DNA of 64,000 nucleotides from Ryuthela nishihirai (lineage: Eukaryota; Arthropoda; Arachnida; Araneae; Heptathelidae), in assembly GCA_038380435.1 (NCBI GenBank), contig JAWZYU010000034.1, positions 36,704,901 through 36,768,900 on the forward strand, written 5' to 3'. Positions 42,901 through 48,965 of this stretch are shown piece by piece; within the stretch, counting starts at the first letter, position 1; each line of letters opens with the position of its first letter. The notes beneath the pieces were generated by a model. The model was given only the letters and a program-made list of their open reading frames with translations. It made no database searches and was not told the DNA's origin. The translations under genes and the position numbers were made by a program.

Positions 42901-45353
42901 CCCCACGTTGAAAACCCCTACATTTTATTTTTTCATACGTGCGAAATTAAAAAATATTTGTTGAAATTCAAAAAAAGATTGCCCACAAATGCGCATTACC
43001 GCTTCTTGTGCCTAAGGGAGAATTATCATAAAATGATTCATGAATTTTATAGCAAAATTACCTATACAGTCCAAAAGTGAAACCTTTTGTAACGAAGTGT
43101 AATAAAGAGACCAGGAGAAAAGCGAAGGACTATGGTTTGCGAGAGGTGGGGGGGGGGGGGGACGAATATTTTCCAATTCGGAAATCAAATTTTGTCAACT
43201 GAGAAAACAAGACCTTCACATAAATTATCTTTGTTAGGGACGTACCCAGGATTTCTCTCCTTTGGGGGGAGGCTTTTATTGATTTTCCCCACTTTATTTT
43301 TACAACACAAATCCCATTTTTACCGAACTCCCCTGCATTTTACAAAGTAGCTTCGAAAATCCCCAATTGCCCTATAGTTTGCCAAGTTATTTAGATTTGG
43401 CAAACTAGTACCCTAGATTTTTCAAATTTGACAATTTTGCCAACTTACCTTAATTTCACAAAACCAATCCCAAATTTCACAACTCGTCTGCATTTCACCA
43501 AGTGGCTTCTAATTTTGCCAACTCCAAGATTTTCCCAAATTGCGATTTTCCCAACTCCCCTTGATTTTCCCCCAAGTTGTCGAGATTTTTCCAACTCCTT
43601 TAAATTTTACAGTAGAAAAATTTAAATTTTCAAAATTCACCTGGATTTTACAAAGTTTATCGGAGTTGTTAAAATTCGAAGCAATGTTTTTTTTTTTGGG
43701 GGGGGGGACTTCTCCCCATTCCCCATAGCTCCGCCCCTGAAAGGGAGCTTAGGTATTATTTAGAATGCAACGTTAACCTGCAATATTTTTATTAGTATAT
43801 GAATAATTAAAATTTCTCAAATTATTTTATATCGAATATATTGGCATATTACAGCCAAATATGCAGGGTAAGCAAAATTTCTGGGAAAAAAATTGAGACG
43901 TCTTCGGAATCAATCGGGAGACTTTTCAATCACAAATCAAAACAAACCTTTTAGGCGTTTCCTTCCGCAGCTTAAGTTAAAGCCAGTTTAGAAGCAACAA
44001 AACTTTACAAATATGGTTCATGCATTAGGCAAAACAAGTTTTAAAACAGATGTACTACTTTGAGAAAAAAGTTTCCTGTCTAAAGGGAAAGAAATCGTAT
44101 TCTACAAATACGAAGTTTCCTGAAGTTAATGTGCGATGTAATATGGCATGTAAATAGAAGAATAGGAATTGTCACTGGGACTTTTAAGAATATATGGAGA
44201 ATGTGGGAAAAATAGAAGTGTACACCTAAAGACTAAAATTAGGCTGTATAATAGTTTGATTAGGCTAAGGTTAATTATGGTAGGGAAACATGGACCCTTT
44301 GTGAGCAGGATAACAAGGAACTCGATACCTTTGATTCTAGATGCTTATGCAGTATATTGGGATTTAGGTGGTTCGATTTTGTAAGTAATGAGGTTAGGAA
44401 TCTCCAATCTCCTTTGAGCAGCATATTGTGCAGCGAGAGACTGCTTTGGTTTGGCCATGTTGCCCGTATGCAAAGCTGCAGATTAACAAACAGGATTATG
44501 AACAGTGTGCCTAAGGGTTTCAAGAATGGGGGAGATCTAGGATGCGATGGGTCGACAATGTTACACAGGACCTTGCTGGAATTGGCCTAGTGTCCAAATG
44601 CAGCAGCTCGGAACAGACGTCTGGAGAGGGAAATTACGATCTCGTTGGACCTCCGTAGCCCATGGCTGCATGAGGATTTTCTATGTATGTAAGAAAATAC
44701 GACTATCTGCGTTTTTAGCTTGAATTCCATTAGCTCGAATTAAAACTTTTAAAGAGAACGAAAGCAGGTAACCGAAAAATTCATTCTCTTTGAAAACGAG
44801 ATTACCATATGAGCCAGAGGCGATATAAGCTCTTCTCGTTCTTTTTACAATTGCTGTTATTACCGATATTGGGAGTAATTACACGACTTCTGGCAACTTT
44901 CAACTTACATTTTAACTTTTAGCGAAGCAAGTGCTAGAATCGCTAATTAAAAGGCAAAAAGTTGACATCTTCGAATTTTAACACTCGGGTGAAATTTAAA
45001 AACTGTTTCGACAGGCAGATTTCCATTGTTAATGAAAGCAAATATCTCGGCCGCAAGCCACTGGCGACGCCAAATGGGAGATCGCCCCCCCCCCCCCCCC
45101 CTCCCATTGTGCAATTTTTAATACTTCCGATTTTAAGAGTTGCTCGCTGACCAATCCTGCCACCAAAATGTGGTTCCTGATGAGAGCATTCCTGCCGCAG
45201 CTTGCGGTTACGGAACCACCGAGATTTTGCATTTTGTCCCGTCTTTAATTCTACTAGAAAAATATGAACAAAATAAATATTTCATTAGAAACTTCAATAG
45301 AGTACTGAAATATATGTTTGACATTCTTACCTAGATAATCTGCTGAGGCTCAT
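9809..45353 (-). CDS. JHAMT-like SAM-dependent methyltransferase gene, seven coding exons
   Basis: This is the one substantial host gene I can assemble. Joining seven GT/AG-bounded minus-strand exons gives 883 coding bases, about 293 codons plus stop with one surplus base in exon 4. The core has class I methyltransferase motif I (EIGCGDGV), an acidic loop (TALDID), a FFVADI strand, then a FTLALSLNVM segment and an alpha/beta C-terminal half in the order seen in juvenile hormone acid O-methyltransferases. In insects that family methylates the carboxyl group of JH acid or farnesoic acid using SAM; the substrate here is unknown. Insect JHAMTs begin close to the NxVQR motif, matched here by NETVAQIQR, so roughly 42 residues before it are extra. 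Introns range from about 5 to 10 kb and are almost wholly transposons. The start was chosen because ATG at 45353 opens a frame that runs through three small exons in phase. The exon 4 frame break means the copy could be a pseudogene or carry an assembly error. Confidence 0.75.
10272..11036. repeat. Unassigned stretch with an AT microsatellite at 10380-10450
   Basis: A (TA)n tract with small interruptions spans about 70 bp. The rest shows no exon or known repeat. Confidence 0.6.
11037..11419 (+). mobile_element. SINE1, full length
   Basis: Complete head and tail are flanked by a gatccttaa target duplication. A few bases are missing near the tail (CGCTCAGCAAACAACCC). Confidence 0.9.
11694..12418 (-). 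mobile_element. SINE1 interrupted by a second SINE1
   Basis: The outer, older copy occupies 11694-11973 and resumes at 12305-12418. The inner copy is 11974-12304. The outer copy has a local duplication of aggacccc sequence near 11745-11785 and many substitutions. Confidence 0.8.
11974..12304 (-). mobile_element. SINE1 nested inside another SINE1, head-truncated
   Basis: It runs from ggattgttttacctc to cccagctggg and lacks the tRNA head. The host copy's aaccgtgggcaga is repeated on both sides as a target duplication. Confidence 0.8.
12815..13012 (-). mobile_element. Highly diverged SINE1 remnant
   Basis: Blocks matching ggctcagtgaaggtt, ggccatccaga, cagggcgg and gactcgaacctgggaactacagatt appear in order with large deletions between them. 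Confidence 0.6.
13335..13790 (-). repeat. Inverted duplicate of 5205-5641 with SINE1
   Basis: The SINE1 occupies 13335-13632 and lacks its head. The following 150 bp (tgtgtacagaaattgaata onward) is the reverse complement of the flank at 5205-5349, so the SINE was carried within a larger repeat or duplicated after insertion. Confidence 0.75.
13791..14479. other. No gene seen; possible very old SINE1 trace
   Basis: A faint SINE1-like order (ctcaagaaggaa, acaactgttaggaaatag, aagaccatcca) lies at 13830-13915. The rest is AT-rich and unassigned. Confidence 0.35.
14480..14668 (-). mobile_element. SINE3, a third tRNA-derived SINE family
   Basis: The minus strand has an A box (GGTGGCTCGGTAGTATCG) and a B box (GGGTTCAAATCCCG) spaced as in a tRNA head, then a non-tRNA body. 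It differs from SINE1 and SINE2 in head and body. Only one copy is in the window. Confidence 0.6.
14932..15325 (+). mobile_element. SINE1, old diverged full-length copy
   Basis: A degraded head (GTGCTCAATTGG, GGTTCGATTCC) through to the AAAATAACCCAATCC tail is present with many substitutions and a 10-bp internal insertion. Confidence 0.75.
15326..15654. other. No gene seen
   Basis: AT-rich sequence downstream of the LINE 3' end with no recognisable feature. Confidence 0.4.
15655..19195 (-). mobile_element. Near full-length RTE-like LINE, decayed
   Basis: The 5' UTR (about 18900-19195) matches fragments elsewhere in the window. The endonuclease domain follows with GTWNMRTL, LGLQKTR, GVGLLLRR, CCYATTEDADE and LVLSDFNAKV (about 18550 down to 18080). 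Reverse transcriptase motifs follow: FYDKGMVPKDF, YRGISLL, SGVRQGCNLFPFLFS and a degraded NADDLA active site (17120 to 16450). Then come YLGSYVTDNGDVRHEINRR and YNSLVLSRVSYGSETWTL (16320 to 16090), and RPRMRWADNVKQDL near the 3' end. This layout matches the elements annotated in many invertebrates as craniofacial development protein 2-like, which belong to RTE-type LINEs. Many frameshifts and stops make it non-autonomous. The 3' end is GCTGCTTGAGGATGATGATT. Confidence 0.8.
19411..19856. mobile_element. Nonautonomous DNA element with GGCCGGATT-type ends
   Basis: AGGGCCGGATTTACTTAAG at the left is imperfectly mirrored by TTGCTTAATCCAGCCTT at the right. The same AGGGCCGGATTTAC end recurs alone near 26526. 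No transposase frame is inside. Confidence 0.45.
19948..20092 (-). CDS. Exon 6 of JHAMT-like gene
   Basis: The acceptor is aaatcatag and the donor CGAG|gtaaat. It encodes 48 codons beginning WLHAPERQPDSPVLKDL and ending FEDGNAVR, with one base carried into exon 7. This corresponds to the variable C-terminal region of JHAMTs that precedes the final substrate-pocket helices. Confidence 0.75.
20093..21365. other. Intron 5 sequence, no feature recognised
   Basis: AT-rich intron of the JHAMT-like gene upstream of exon 6. I see no exon-like frame with splice sites. Confidence 0.4.
21366..21546 (-). mobile_element. Scrambled SINE1 fragments
   Basis: Pieces of head-proximal (ggcaaggggcggggg, gcggagataaa) and tail-proximal (gagcggcacttttacacaatgggc) SINE1 sequence lie side by side in non-standard order, immediately before an intact copy. 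Confidence 0.65.
21547..21931 (-). mobile_element. SINE1, full length
   Basis: It is complete from ggttgttttacctctg to gagccacccccgcccc, with little divergence from the other young copies. Confidence 0.9.
21932..22585. other. Intron sequence, no feature recognised
   Basis: No exon or repeat could be supported here. Confidence 0.4.
22586..22795 (+). mobile_element. SINE2, full length
   Basis: Head (CATGGCCGAGTGGTTAGCGC, GGTTCGAGCC), body and GCTGCTTGAGGGGGTATTTATT tail are all present. Confidence 0.9.
22796..24245. repeat. Intron sequence with TG-rich low-complexity tract
   Basis: From about 23220 to 23500 the sequence is rich in TGTG/TATG motifs, including a (TG)n run near 23478. The open frame there is a composition effect. 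I see no gene. Confidence 0.5.
24246..24626 (-). mobile_element. SINE1, full length
   Basis: Tail-to-head order is complete, ending gactgagccacccagcccc. It lies in intron 5. Confidence 0.9.
24650..25013 (+). mobile_element. 3' fragment of the RTE-like LINE
   Basis: Plus-strand frames read LILDAYA, WFGHVARMDNHRLANRVMNSV and the basic region before the 3' end, as in the LINE at 15655-19195. It ends at gtctgcttgagga, directly followed by a SINE2. Confidence 0.75.
25014..25210 (+). mobile_element. SINE2, full length, abutting a LINE 3' end
   Basis: The head (ATGGCCGAGTGGTTAGCGC) begins within a base or two of the LINE terminus, with no spacer. The tail GCTGCTTGAGGGG ends in a T-rich run. Confidence 0.9.
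25320..25524 (-). CDS. Exon 5 of JHAMT-like gene
   Basis: The acceptor is tttccttcag and the donor GAG|gtaagt. The exon completes a Leu codon begun in exon 4 and encodes 68 further codons ending in PRE. It includes WKNYFTLALSLNVMGGVDPE and LLESNGYYVFSW, equivalent to the FD.ITSF.CLHWV...LL.PGG region of JHAMTs. The exon has no stop and its phase fits exon 6. Confidence 0.8.
25624..25840. mobile_element. Palindromic MITE (Tc1/mariner-type ends)
   Basis: The two halves are near-perfect inverted repeats of about 95 bp, starting acagtcactcaaaaa and ending tttttgagcgactgta. The centre is ttgtgtcacgtgacactaagg. A half copy lies at 37051-37160. Terminal TA bases suit a TA target duplication. Confidence 0.8.
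25841..27728. other. Intron 4 sequence; isolated GGCCGGATTTAC end at 26526; poly-C at 27460
   Basis: The only repeat-like signals are one end of the DNA element seen at 19411 and a C homopolymer near 27461-27472. No exon is evident. Confidence 0.4.
27729..28110 (-). mobile_element. SINE1, full length, moderately diverged
   Basis: All blocks from gggttgttttacctc to gccaccccg are present with scattered substitutions. Confidence 0.9.
28387..28668 (-). mobile_element. SINE1, head-truncated
   Basis: It runs from aggttgttttacctc to gcggagatat and lacks the tRNA head. Confidence 0.85.
28695..28984 (-). mobile_element. SINE1, old copy lacking its tail
   Basis: Matches run from gacagctgttatgagacagatgg to a degraded head (gcagattacgaaccaggt). 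The tail-proximal third is absent. Confidence 0.7.
29530..30823 (+). pseudogene. Decayed intronless copy of an amplified arthropod gene family of unknown function
   Basis: Frames read in order: NNADHFCYICEEVTFALQKH (about 29548), LNDLVRDLELSRSKTELLGS (about 29727), LFIGSSKLSMKAVLLHNGN (about 29915), LLPPLHIELGLMKIFVKAMD (about 30250), FPRLSDAKIKEGVFTGSDIR (about 30346) and SPSMLADYCWNV (about 30730), with a terminal stop at 30821-30823. I recognise this order from large uncharacterised families found in aphids, other arthropods and Hydra, in which an N-terminal CYIC zinc-binding-like motif precedes a long conserved region. At least four frameshifts or stops break it. Absence of introns suggests a transposon-borne or retroposed copy. 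It lies in the intron between exons 4 and 5, in antisense. Confidence 0.6.
30824..31186. other. No gene seen
   Basis: Possible 3' remainder of the pseudogene's element; nothing further recognised. Confidence 0.35.
31187..31556 (-). mobile_element. SINE1, full length, diverged
   Basis: Blocks from taagcagcactttttgcacac to actaatcccacccca are present. The head is still readable (gactcgaacctcgg). Confidence 0.85.
31557..31916. other. Start of intron 4, no feature recognised
   Basis: AT-rich sequence between a SINE1 and the exon 4 donor. Confidence 0.4.
31917..32178 (-). CDS. Exon 4: SAM-binding core of JHAMT-like protein, with frame break
   Basis: The first part reads NETVAQIQRSQASSLIKEL in the frame delivered by exon 3, matching the JHAMT N-terminal helix. 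The second part reads EEEHIIEIGCGDGVISANVF, then the LDID acidic loop and FFVADITRL, in a frame shifted by one base. The exon is 262 nt where 261 would satisfy both flanking phases. The shift lies between the upstream stop of the second frame (32132-32134) and motif I, most likely near 32100-32130. The donor is gtaagtga; the acceptor (ttactattaag) is pyrimidine-poor. Confidence 0.75.
32341..32878. mobile_element. piggyBac-like MITE
   Basis: Inverted ends ccctttcacgaccaaagg and the complement of cttatggtcctgaaaggg enclose about 530 AT-rich bases. CTAA on the left and TTAA on the right fit a TTAA target duplication with one mutation. There is no transposase frame. Confidence 0.6.
32879..33567. 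other. Intron 3 sequence, no feature recognised
   Basis: Two similar phrases (gtgctctgaaa...actgacctgt near 33390 and gtgccctgaaatactgacctgt near 33492) suggest a short local duplication. No gene is evident. Confidence 0.35.
33568..33954 (-). mobile_element. SINE1, full length
   Basis: Complete young copy ending gagccacccccgcccc. Confidence 0.9.
33955..34015 (-). mobile_element. SINE1 head fragment
   Basis: About 60 bp (ttttgcggagataaattgaacgctgg with tcgaacctgggaac) directly follows the complete copy, a partial second unit. Confidence 0.7.
34101..34487 (-). mobile_element. SINE1, full length
   Basis: It is complete and close to the copy at 33568, about 90 bp away in the same orientation. 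It sits about 170 bp downstream (in gene sense) of exon 3. Confidence 0.9.
34661..34714 (-). CDS. Exon 3 of JHAMT-like gene (54-nt micro-exon)
   Basis: The exon is bounded by a tttttcag acceptor and a gtgagtac donor. The continuing frame reads VLEAKSTREFSSEGEDY and then splits a Tyr codon with exon 4. The TREFSS stretch contains an R-x-F/S pattern like a mitochondrial processing site. The polyacidic GEDY joins the conserved methyltransferase start. Confidence 0.6.
34715..35640. other. Intron 2 sequence, no feature recognised
   Basis: 35290-35620 is less AT-rich than its surroundings and may be a decayed element, but I cannot name it. Confidence 0.35.
35641..35720 (+). mobile_element. SINE2 tail, 5'-truncated
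   Basis: Only the last 80 bp (tggcatataaactgacagg to the GCTGCTTGAGGGGGTATTTATT tail) is present. Confidence 0.85.
36333..36881 (-). mobile_element. SINE1 dimer inserted in mariner
   Basis: A partial unit (36333-36502, tail end up to ttctttaacg) is fused directly to a complete unit beginning ttgggttgtttt. Flanking gagacaggt/gagacaagt resembles a target duplication, so the dimer inserted as one unit. Confidence 0.85.
37051..37160. mobile_element. Half copy of the palindromic MITE
   Basis: cagtagctcaaatatcc and aacactatggttcatta match the left arm of 25624-25840, and gaaattggtgatctggcaa matches its centre. The right arm is absent. Confidence 0.7.
37520..37903 (-). mobile_element. SINE1, full length
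   Basis: Complete copy flanked by tgtaaatctggg on both sides, a clear target duplication. Confidence 0.92.
37904..38471. other. Intron sequence, no feature recognised
   Basis: No exon or known repeat is visible. Confidence 0.4.
38472..38823 (-). mobile_element. SINE1, diverged, short deletion before the head
   Basis: It runs from aggttgtttttcctctg to actgagccat. The region between the gtgggcag block and the head is about 30 bp shorter than usual. Confidence 0.85.
38948..39140 (-). mobile_element. SINE2, full length
   Basis: Minus-strand copy with the tail (cccctcaagcagctgcttgc) at left and the head (ccactcggccacggga) at right. Confidence 0.88.
39447..39823 (-). mobile_element. SINE1, full length with small deletions
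   Basis: About 10 bp is missing after gaaggttgggg, and the ttcttt of the central block is lost. The head is intact. Confidence 0.88.
40039..40086 (-). CDS. Exon 2 of JHAMT-like gene (48-nt micro-exon)
   Basis: The exon is bounded by ttatttcag and gtgagtat. In the frame set by exon 1 it encodes R-ILTANLAGLFRRNGK-L, with no acidic residue and an RR pair. Both boundary phases agree with exons 1 and 3. Confidence 0.6.
40195..40306 (-). mobile_element. SINE2 head without its 3' part, with long target duplication
   Basis: The tRNA head and first body segment end at ggcctcagc...gcagggcc, and the 3' tail is missing. Yet tatatgtaagcaacactt flanks both sides, so this looks like a complete insertion event of a 3'-truncated element. 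Confidence 0.8.
40365..40448 (-). mobile_element. SINE2 tail fragment
   Basis: Diverged tail (gaaacagctgcttgccacag) with part of the body, adjacent to the SINE1 trimer. Confidence 0.7.
40446..41096 (-). mobile_element. SINE1 trimer
   Basis: Three units follow each other in one orientation: a partial unit to gacccactgg (40446-40548), a partial unit to ttctttaacg (40549-40720), and a complete unit (40721-41096). The second junction is identical to that of the dimer at 36502. Confidence 0.85.
41097..41978. other. Intron 1 sequence, no feature recognised
   Basis: A C-rich run lies near 41290. No exon is supported. Confidence 0.4.
41979..42359 (-). mobile_element. SINE1, full length
   Basis: Complete copy flanked by aggtgtctaagg on both sides. 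Confidence 0.92.
42726..42920 (+). mobile_element. hAT-like MITE, copy 2
   Basis: Starts agtggttctcaactttttat and cacgtaccccctgg, and ends gcataccccacgttgaaaaccc, giving imperfect inverted ends. It is inverted relative to 4195-4371. Confidence 0.55.
43235..43745. mobile_element. DNA element with a degenerate tandem-repeat core
   Basis: Ends agggacgtacccaggattt and the complement of atagctccgcccctga are imperfect inverted repeats. The core (about 43290-43670) is a degenerate array of roughly 30-bp units around TTTTnCCAACTCnCCTTnATTTT. Poly-G/T runs sit at both ends of the array. Confidence 0.5.
44130..44675 (+). mobile_element. 3' fragment of the RTE-like LINE
   Basis: Plus-strand frames read FKNIWRMW, RSVHLKTKIRLYNSLIRLR, LILDAYA and WFGHVARMQ and end at ggctgcatgaggat, as in the LINE at 15655-19195. 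It is inverted relative to that element. Confidence 0.75.
44676..45330. other. Intron 1 sequence adjoining exon 1; poly-C at 45087
   Basis: A GC-richer patch at 45040-45240 contains a run of about 16 C. No exon can be supported. Confidence 0.4.
45331..45353 (-). CDS. Exon 1 (coding part) of JHAMT-like gene
   Basis: The exon encodes MSLSRLS plus two bases of the next codon and ends at a strong donor (CTAG|gtaagaat). An acceptor-like cttcag lies about 16 bases before the ATG, so a 5' UTR intron upstream is possible. The serine/arginine/leucine content starts a basic leader. Confidence 0.6.
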
Positions 45354-45789
45354 CTTGAACTAAAGTTGTCTGAAGATAACTAAATCTGGACACAGGGACG
45401 TATTCAATGTAATGCACAAACAGCTGCACAAACAGAAAAGATGCACAAACAGAAAGATGTTTACTTTGTTAAATATACACATTTTTAATTAGGAAAACAC
45501 AGATTGAAATAAAAAAACTGCAATACAAATATCAGTTTTAATCACAAGAAAATATTGAACTAATAATTATATCACGGAAGTAGACAATATACACAAGAAT
45601 TAAATAAATAGAATTACATAAATCGAAAGAACTATTCTATAACAATTTTTTTGGCGGGATATCACTATAGTCGTTTCAGTTTTGCAATTCAATAAATTTT
45701 GAAAAAGACTCCTATAATATTGCTATACTGTTCTGCTAGTCTGTAAATAGTAGCAGAGTAGTCACTGGAAGGAGAGCTATGCACCAATT
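45354..45789 (-). promoter_or_regulatory. Presumed upstream region of the JHAMT-like gene
   Basis: AT-rich DNA immediately 5' of the ATG. No convincing TATA or initiator can be singled out. Just beyond it lie a LINE 5' fragment and a SINE1, so the proximal promoter is probably within these 430 bases. Confidence 0.3.
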
Positions 45790-45925
45790 CTGTGATGCAC
45801 AGAACTGGCCAGGCCTAGCACCTAATGTCCGACCCCCCCCCCCCCTTCTCATTGTGCAGACCGTTAGTACCTTTAAAAAGAGATACTCTAGTGCGTGAGA
45901 AGGACTGCCAGATCAGTGATTGGAT
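45790..45925 (+). mobile_element. 5' end fragment of the RTE-like LINE
   Basis: Reads cacctaatgtccgacc, a C run, then cagaccgttagtacctttaa, matching the 5' UTR of the LINE at 18900-19195 but in plus orientation. Confidence 0.65.
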
Positions 45926-46298
45926 TACCTCTGAGCGGCACTTTTTTGCACACCATGGGCTAAATGGCCAGATCACATGGACCCCGAAGGCTCAGAGCAG
46001 GTTGGGGGAGGGGACCCACTGGAACAGCTGTTGGGAGTCAGATGGTAGCCTCCCGTCAAGGCCATCCAGCGTGTTCTTTAACGTGCACAGGGTATGGCTC
46101 TCCCGCACACGGGGCCACGGCTTAACGTCCCATCCGACGGACGGCGGCCTTTCCAAGCCCATCGGTGTCCCCTACTGACCGTGGGCAGGGCGGGGAATTT
46201 TGCGGAGATAAATCTCAACGCTGACCCAGCTGGGACTCGAACCTGGGAACTACATATTACGAGCCTGGCGCGCTACCGACTGAGCCACCCCCCGCCCT
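45926..46298 (-). mobile_element. SINE1, near full length
   Basis: Starts at ttacctctgagcggc (a few tail bases missing) and has an intact head. Confidence 0.9.
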
Positions 46299-46431
46299 AA
46301 ATAGGAGGATAATAATTACCTCGAAGGGAGGATGGATGAATCACTTGTAATGAGTTTTATACCAAATGAAAGCTTGCAAATTGGGGAATGCTGCGCTTAC
46401 AATATACTACTATATACTCCCATATAGTGTG

Positions 46432-46815
46432 GGCAGGGGTGGCTCAGTCGGTAGCGCGACAGGCTCGTAATCTGTTGTTCCCAGGTTCGAGTCCCAGCTG
46501 GGTCAGCGTTGAGATTTATCTCCGCAAAATTCTCCGCCCTGCCCACTGTCAATAGGGGACACCGATGGGCTTGGAAAGACCGCCGTCCGTCGGATGGGAC
46601 GTTAAGCCGTGGCCCGTGTGCGGGAGAGCCATTCCCTGTGCACGTTAAAGAACACGCTGGATGGCCTTGACGGGAGGCTACCATCTATCTCCCAACAGCT
46701 GTTTCAGAGGGTCCCCTCCCCCAACCTTCTCTGAGCCTTCGGGGTCCATGTGACCTGGCCATTTAGCCCATGGTGTGCAATCAAGTGCCGCTCAGAGGTA
46801 AAACAACCCAACCCA
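46432..46815 (+). mobile_element. SINE1, full length
   Basis: Flanked by catatagtgt on both sides. It is head-to-head with the copy at 45926-46298, about 130 bp away. Confidence 0.92.
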
Positions 46816-46961
46816 TATAGTGTCAGACCTCCTCGAGAAGATGGGGATAAATGTTTATCATGTTGAGTAGGGGTGGGGGAAAGTCTTAATGAATTTTATG
46901 CCAAACAAAAACTTGCGAATGGGGAGTGCCATCTATACTTCAGAGAGTTCCGGATCCAATC

Positions 46962-47236
46962 TTTGCAAACCTCCACGTCCTCTGTCAGGAGGGGACACCG
47001 ATGGCTTTAAAAAGCAGAAGTCTGTCGGATAGGACGTTAAGATGTGGCCCTGTGTATGGGAGAGCCATACCCTATGCACGGTAAAGAACACGCTGGATGG
47101 CGTTGACGGAAGGCTGTCTCCTAACAGCTGTCCAGTGGGTCTCCTCCCACTAATGTCACGAGCCCTTAGGATCCTCATGACCTGGATTTTAGCCAACTGC
47201 GTGCAAAACACTGCCGCTCAGATGTAACACAACCCA
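46962..47236 (+). mobile_element. SINE1, 5'-truncated and diverged
   Basis: Runs from aacctccacgtcctctgtcagg to aacacaacccaa. The tRNA head is missing. Confidence 0.8.
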
Positions 47237-47936
47237 AAAGTTTTACTGTATCCGTGCGAAAGCTAAACACCATGCTTGCATTTATTTTCTTGAAAACGTG
47301 GCACGATTTCGTTCATCCATTTGATCAATTTGTGAAGAAAATGTGTTGCCTATGGTGAACAAATTAGTTTCGGCGTCAATTACGCTTCGAGAAGTTTCCA
47401 GAACTTAATTGTAAAATGTATTTTTTCTGTCCCTGTTAGTGTAAATCAGTAGGCTATATTAGAAAGTATAACCAATACCTTTTCGGTCCGTAAAAACAGA
47501 ATAAAGGGTGAATATTTTGAATACTGTAATGGCGTCAGAGATGTACTCGGGGGGGGGGGGGGGGGGGGGGCGGACAAGTGATCTGGTGATTTATATAAAA
47601 TCTCAAACTTGTCTCTGCTTTGAAATCCAACGAGTTGTCTTTGTACAATTTTAGTTTAGCCCATTTGAAATATTTAAAAAACCAATTTAGAGATTTCATT
47701 CTAGATAAGTTTTATGCTTAGACCCCTCCCCCTCCACAAATTAAAATAAATCCTTGATACCCCTAAAACTAAATTCTCGGACTTGCGTTTCAGGGACCTC
47801 TAATGGAAGTAATTCAGATTATTGGCAGATTCTATAATGAAGATAAGTACTAATGAAATATTGCTAACTAAAAAAAATTGATTGAAAAAAAAAAAATCTA
47901 CGGATTTTCATGCCGCCAAGGTTCGGACTTTGGATT
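47237..47936. repeat. Unassigned stretch with long poly-G tract and a low-copy repeat block
   Basis: A run of more than 20 G begins near 47550. The block cctctaatggaagtaattcag (about 47800) is the reverse complement of sequence near 51215, which marks an unnamed repeat family. Confidence 0.45.
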
Positions 47937-48314
47937 GGGTAGTTTTACCTCTGAGCGGCACCTTTTTTCACGCCATGGGCTAAATGGCCAGGTCACAAGG
48001 ACCCTGAAGGCTCAGAAGGTTGGGGGAGGGGACCCACTGGAACAGATGTTGGGGGACAGATGGTAACCTCCCGTCAAGGCCATCCAGCGTGTTTAACGTG
48101 CACAGGGTATGGCTCTCCCGCACACGGAACCACGACTTAACATTTCAGTAGACGGACGACTGCATTTCCAAGCCCATCGGTGTCCCCTACTGACCGTGGG
48201 CAGGGCGGGGAATTTTGAGGAGATAAATCTCAACGCTGACCCAGTTGGGACTCGAACCTGGGAACTACAGATTATGAGCCTGACGCGCTACCGACTGAGC
48301 CTTCTCCGCCCCCA
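47937..48314 (-). mobile_element. SINE1, full length
   Basis: All blocks are present. The ttcttt of the central block is deleted (gcgtgtttaacgtg), as also in the copy at 48583. Confidence 0.9.
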
Positions 48315-48582
48315 AGGATCGGTTAATGTCATGATATCCTGACCAAATATTTCACATGGGTGAACATAAGAAACGCTCGGTTTATGCAGTAACTCGCTGG
48401 GACACGAACTTGCCACATTACCTCATGTCGCTCTATTGACGCCGCCGTGCAAAACCTCGAAGCAACTCTATCGTACTAGAATTATTGGTCACTGCAATTT
48501 CCTGTGCATCAACTGCGCACAGGAAATGCAATAAACAAGAGATCAAAGATTCCTTCACGAGTATATTAACTGGGGTCATAAG

Positions 48583-48958
48583 GTTGGGTTTTACCTCTGA
48601 GCGGCCCTTTTTTGCACACCATCGGCTAAATGGCCAGGTCACATGGACTCCGAACGCTCAGAGAAGGTTGGGAGAGGGGACCCACTGGAACAGCTGTTGG
48701 GAGACATGGTAGCCTCCCGTCAAGGCCATCCAGTGTGTTTAACGTGCACAATGTATGGCTCTCCCACACATGGGGCCCACGGCTTAACGTCCCATCCGAC
48801 GGACGGCGGCCTTTCCAAGCCCATCGGTGTCCCCTACTGACCGTGGGCAGGGCGGGGAATTTGCGGAGATAAATCTCAACGCTGACCCAGCTGTAACTCG
48901 AACCTGGGAACTACAGATTACGAGCCTGGCGCGCTACCGACTGAGCTACCCCCGCCCC
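48583..48958 (-). mobile_element. SINE1, full length
   Basis: Complete, with the same short central deletion (gtgtgtttaacgtg) as its neighbour at 47937. Confidence 0.9.
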
Positions 48959-48965
48959 ACCCCTG

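Noticed and set aside
46094..46300. Recurring open frames beginning MALPHTGPRLNVPSDGRR or MARSHGPRRLREGWG, seen at more than 15 positions
   Set aside because: They are translations of SINE1 in various frames. Their conservation follows the DNA repeat, frames differ between copies, and both strands are open.
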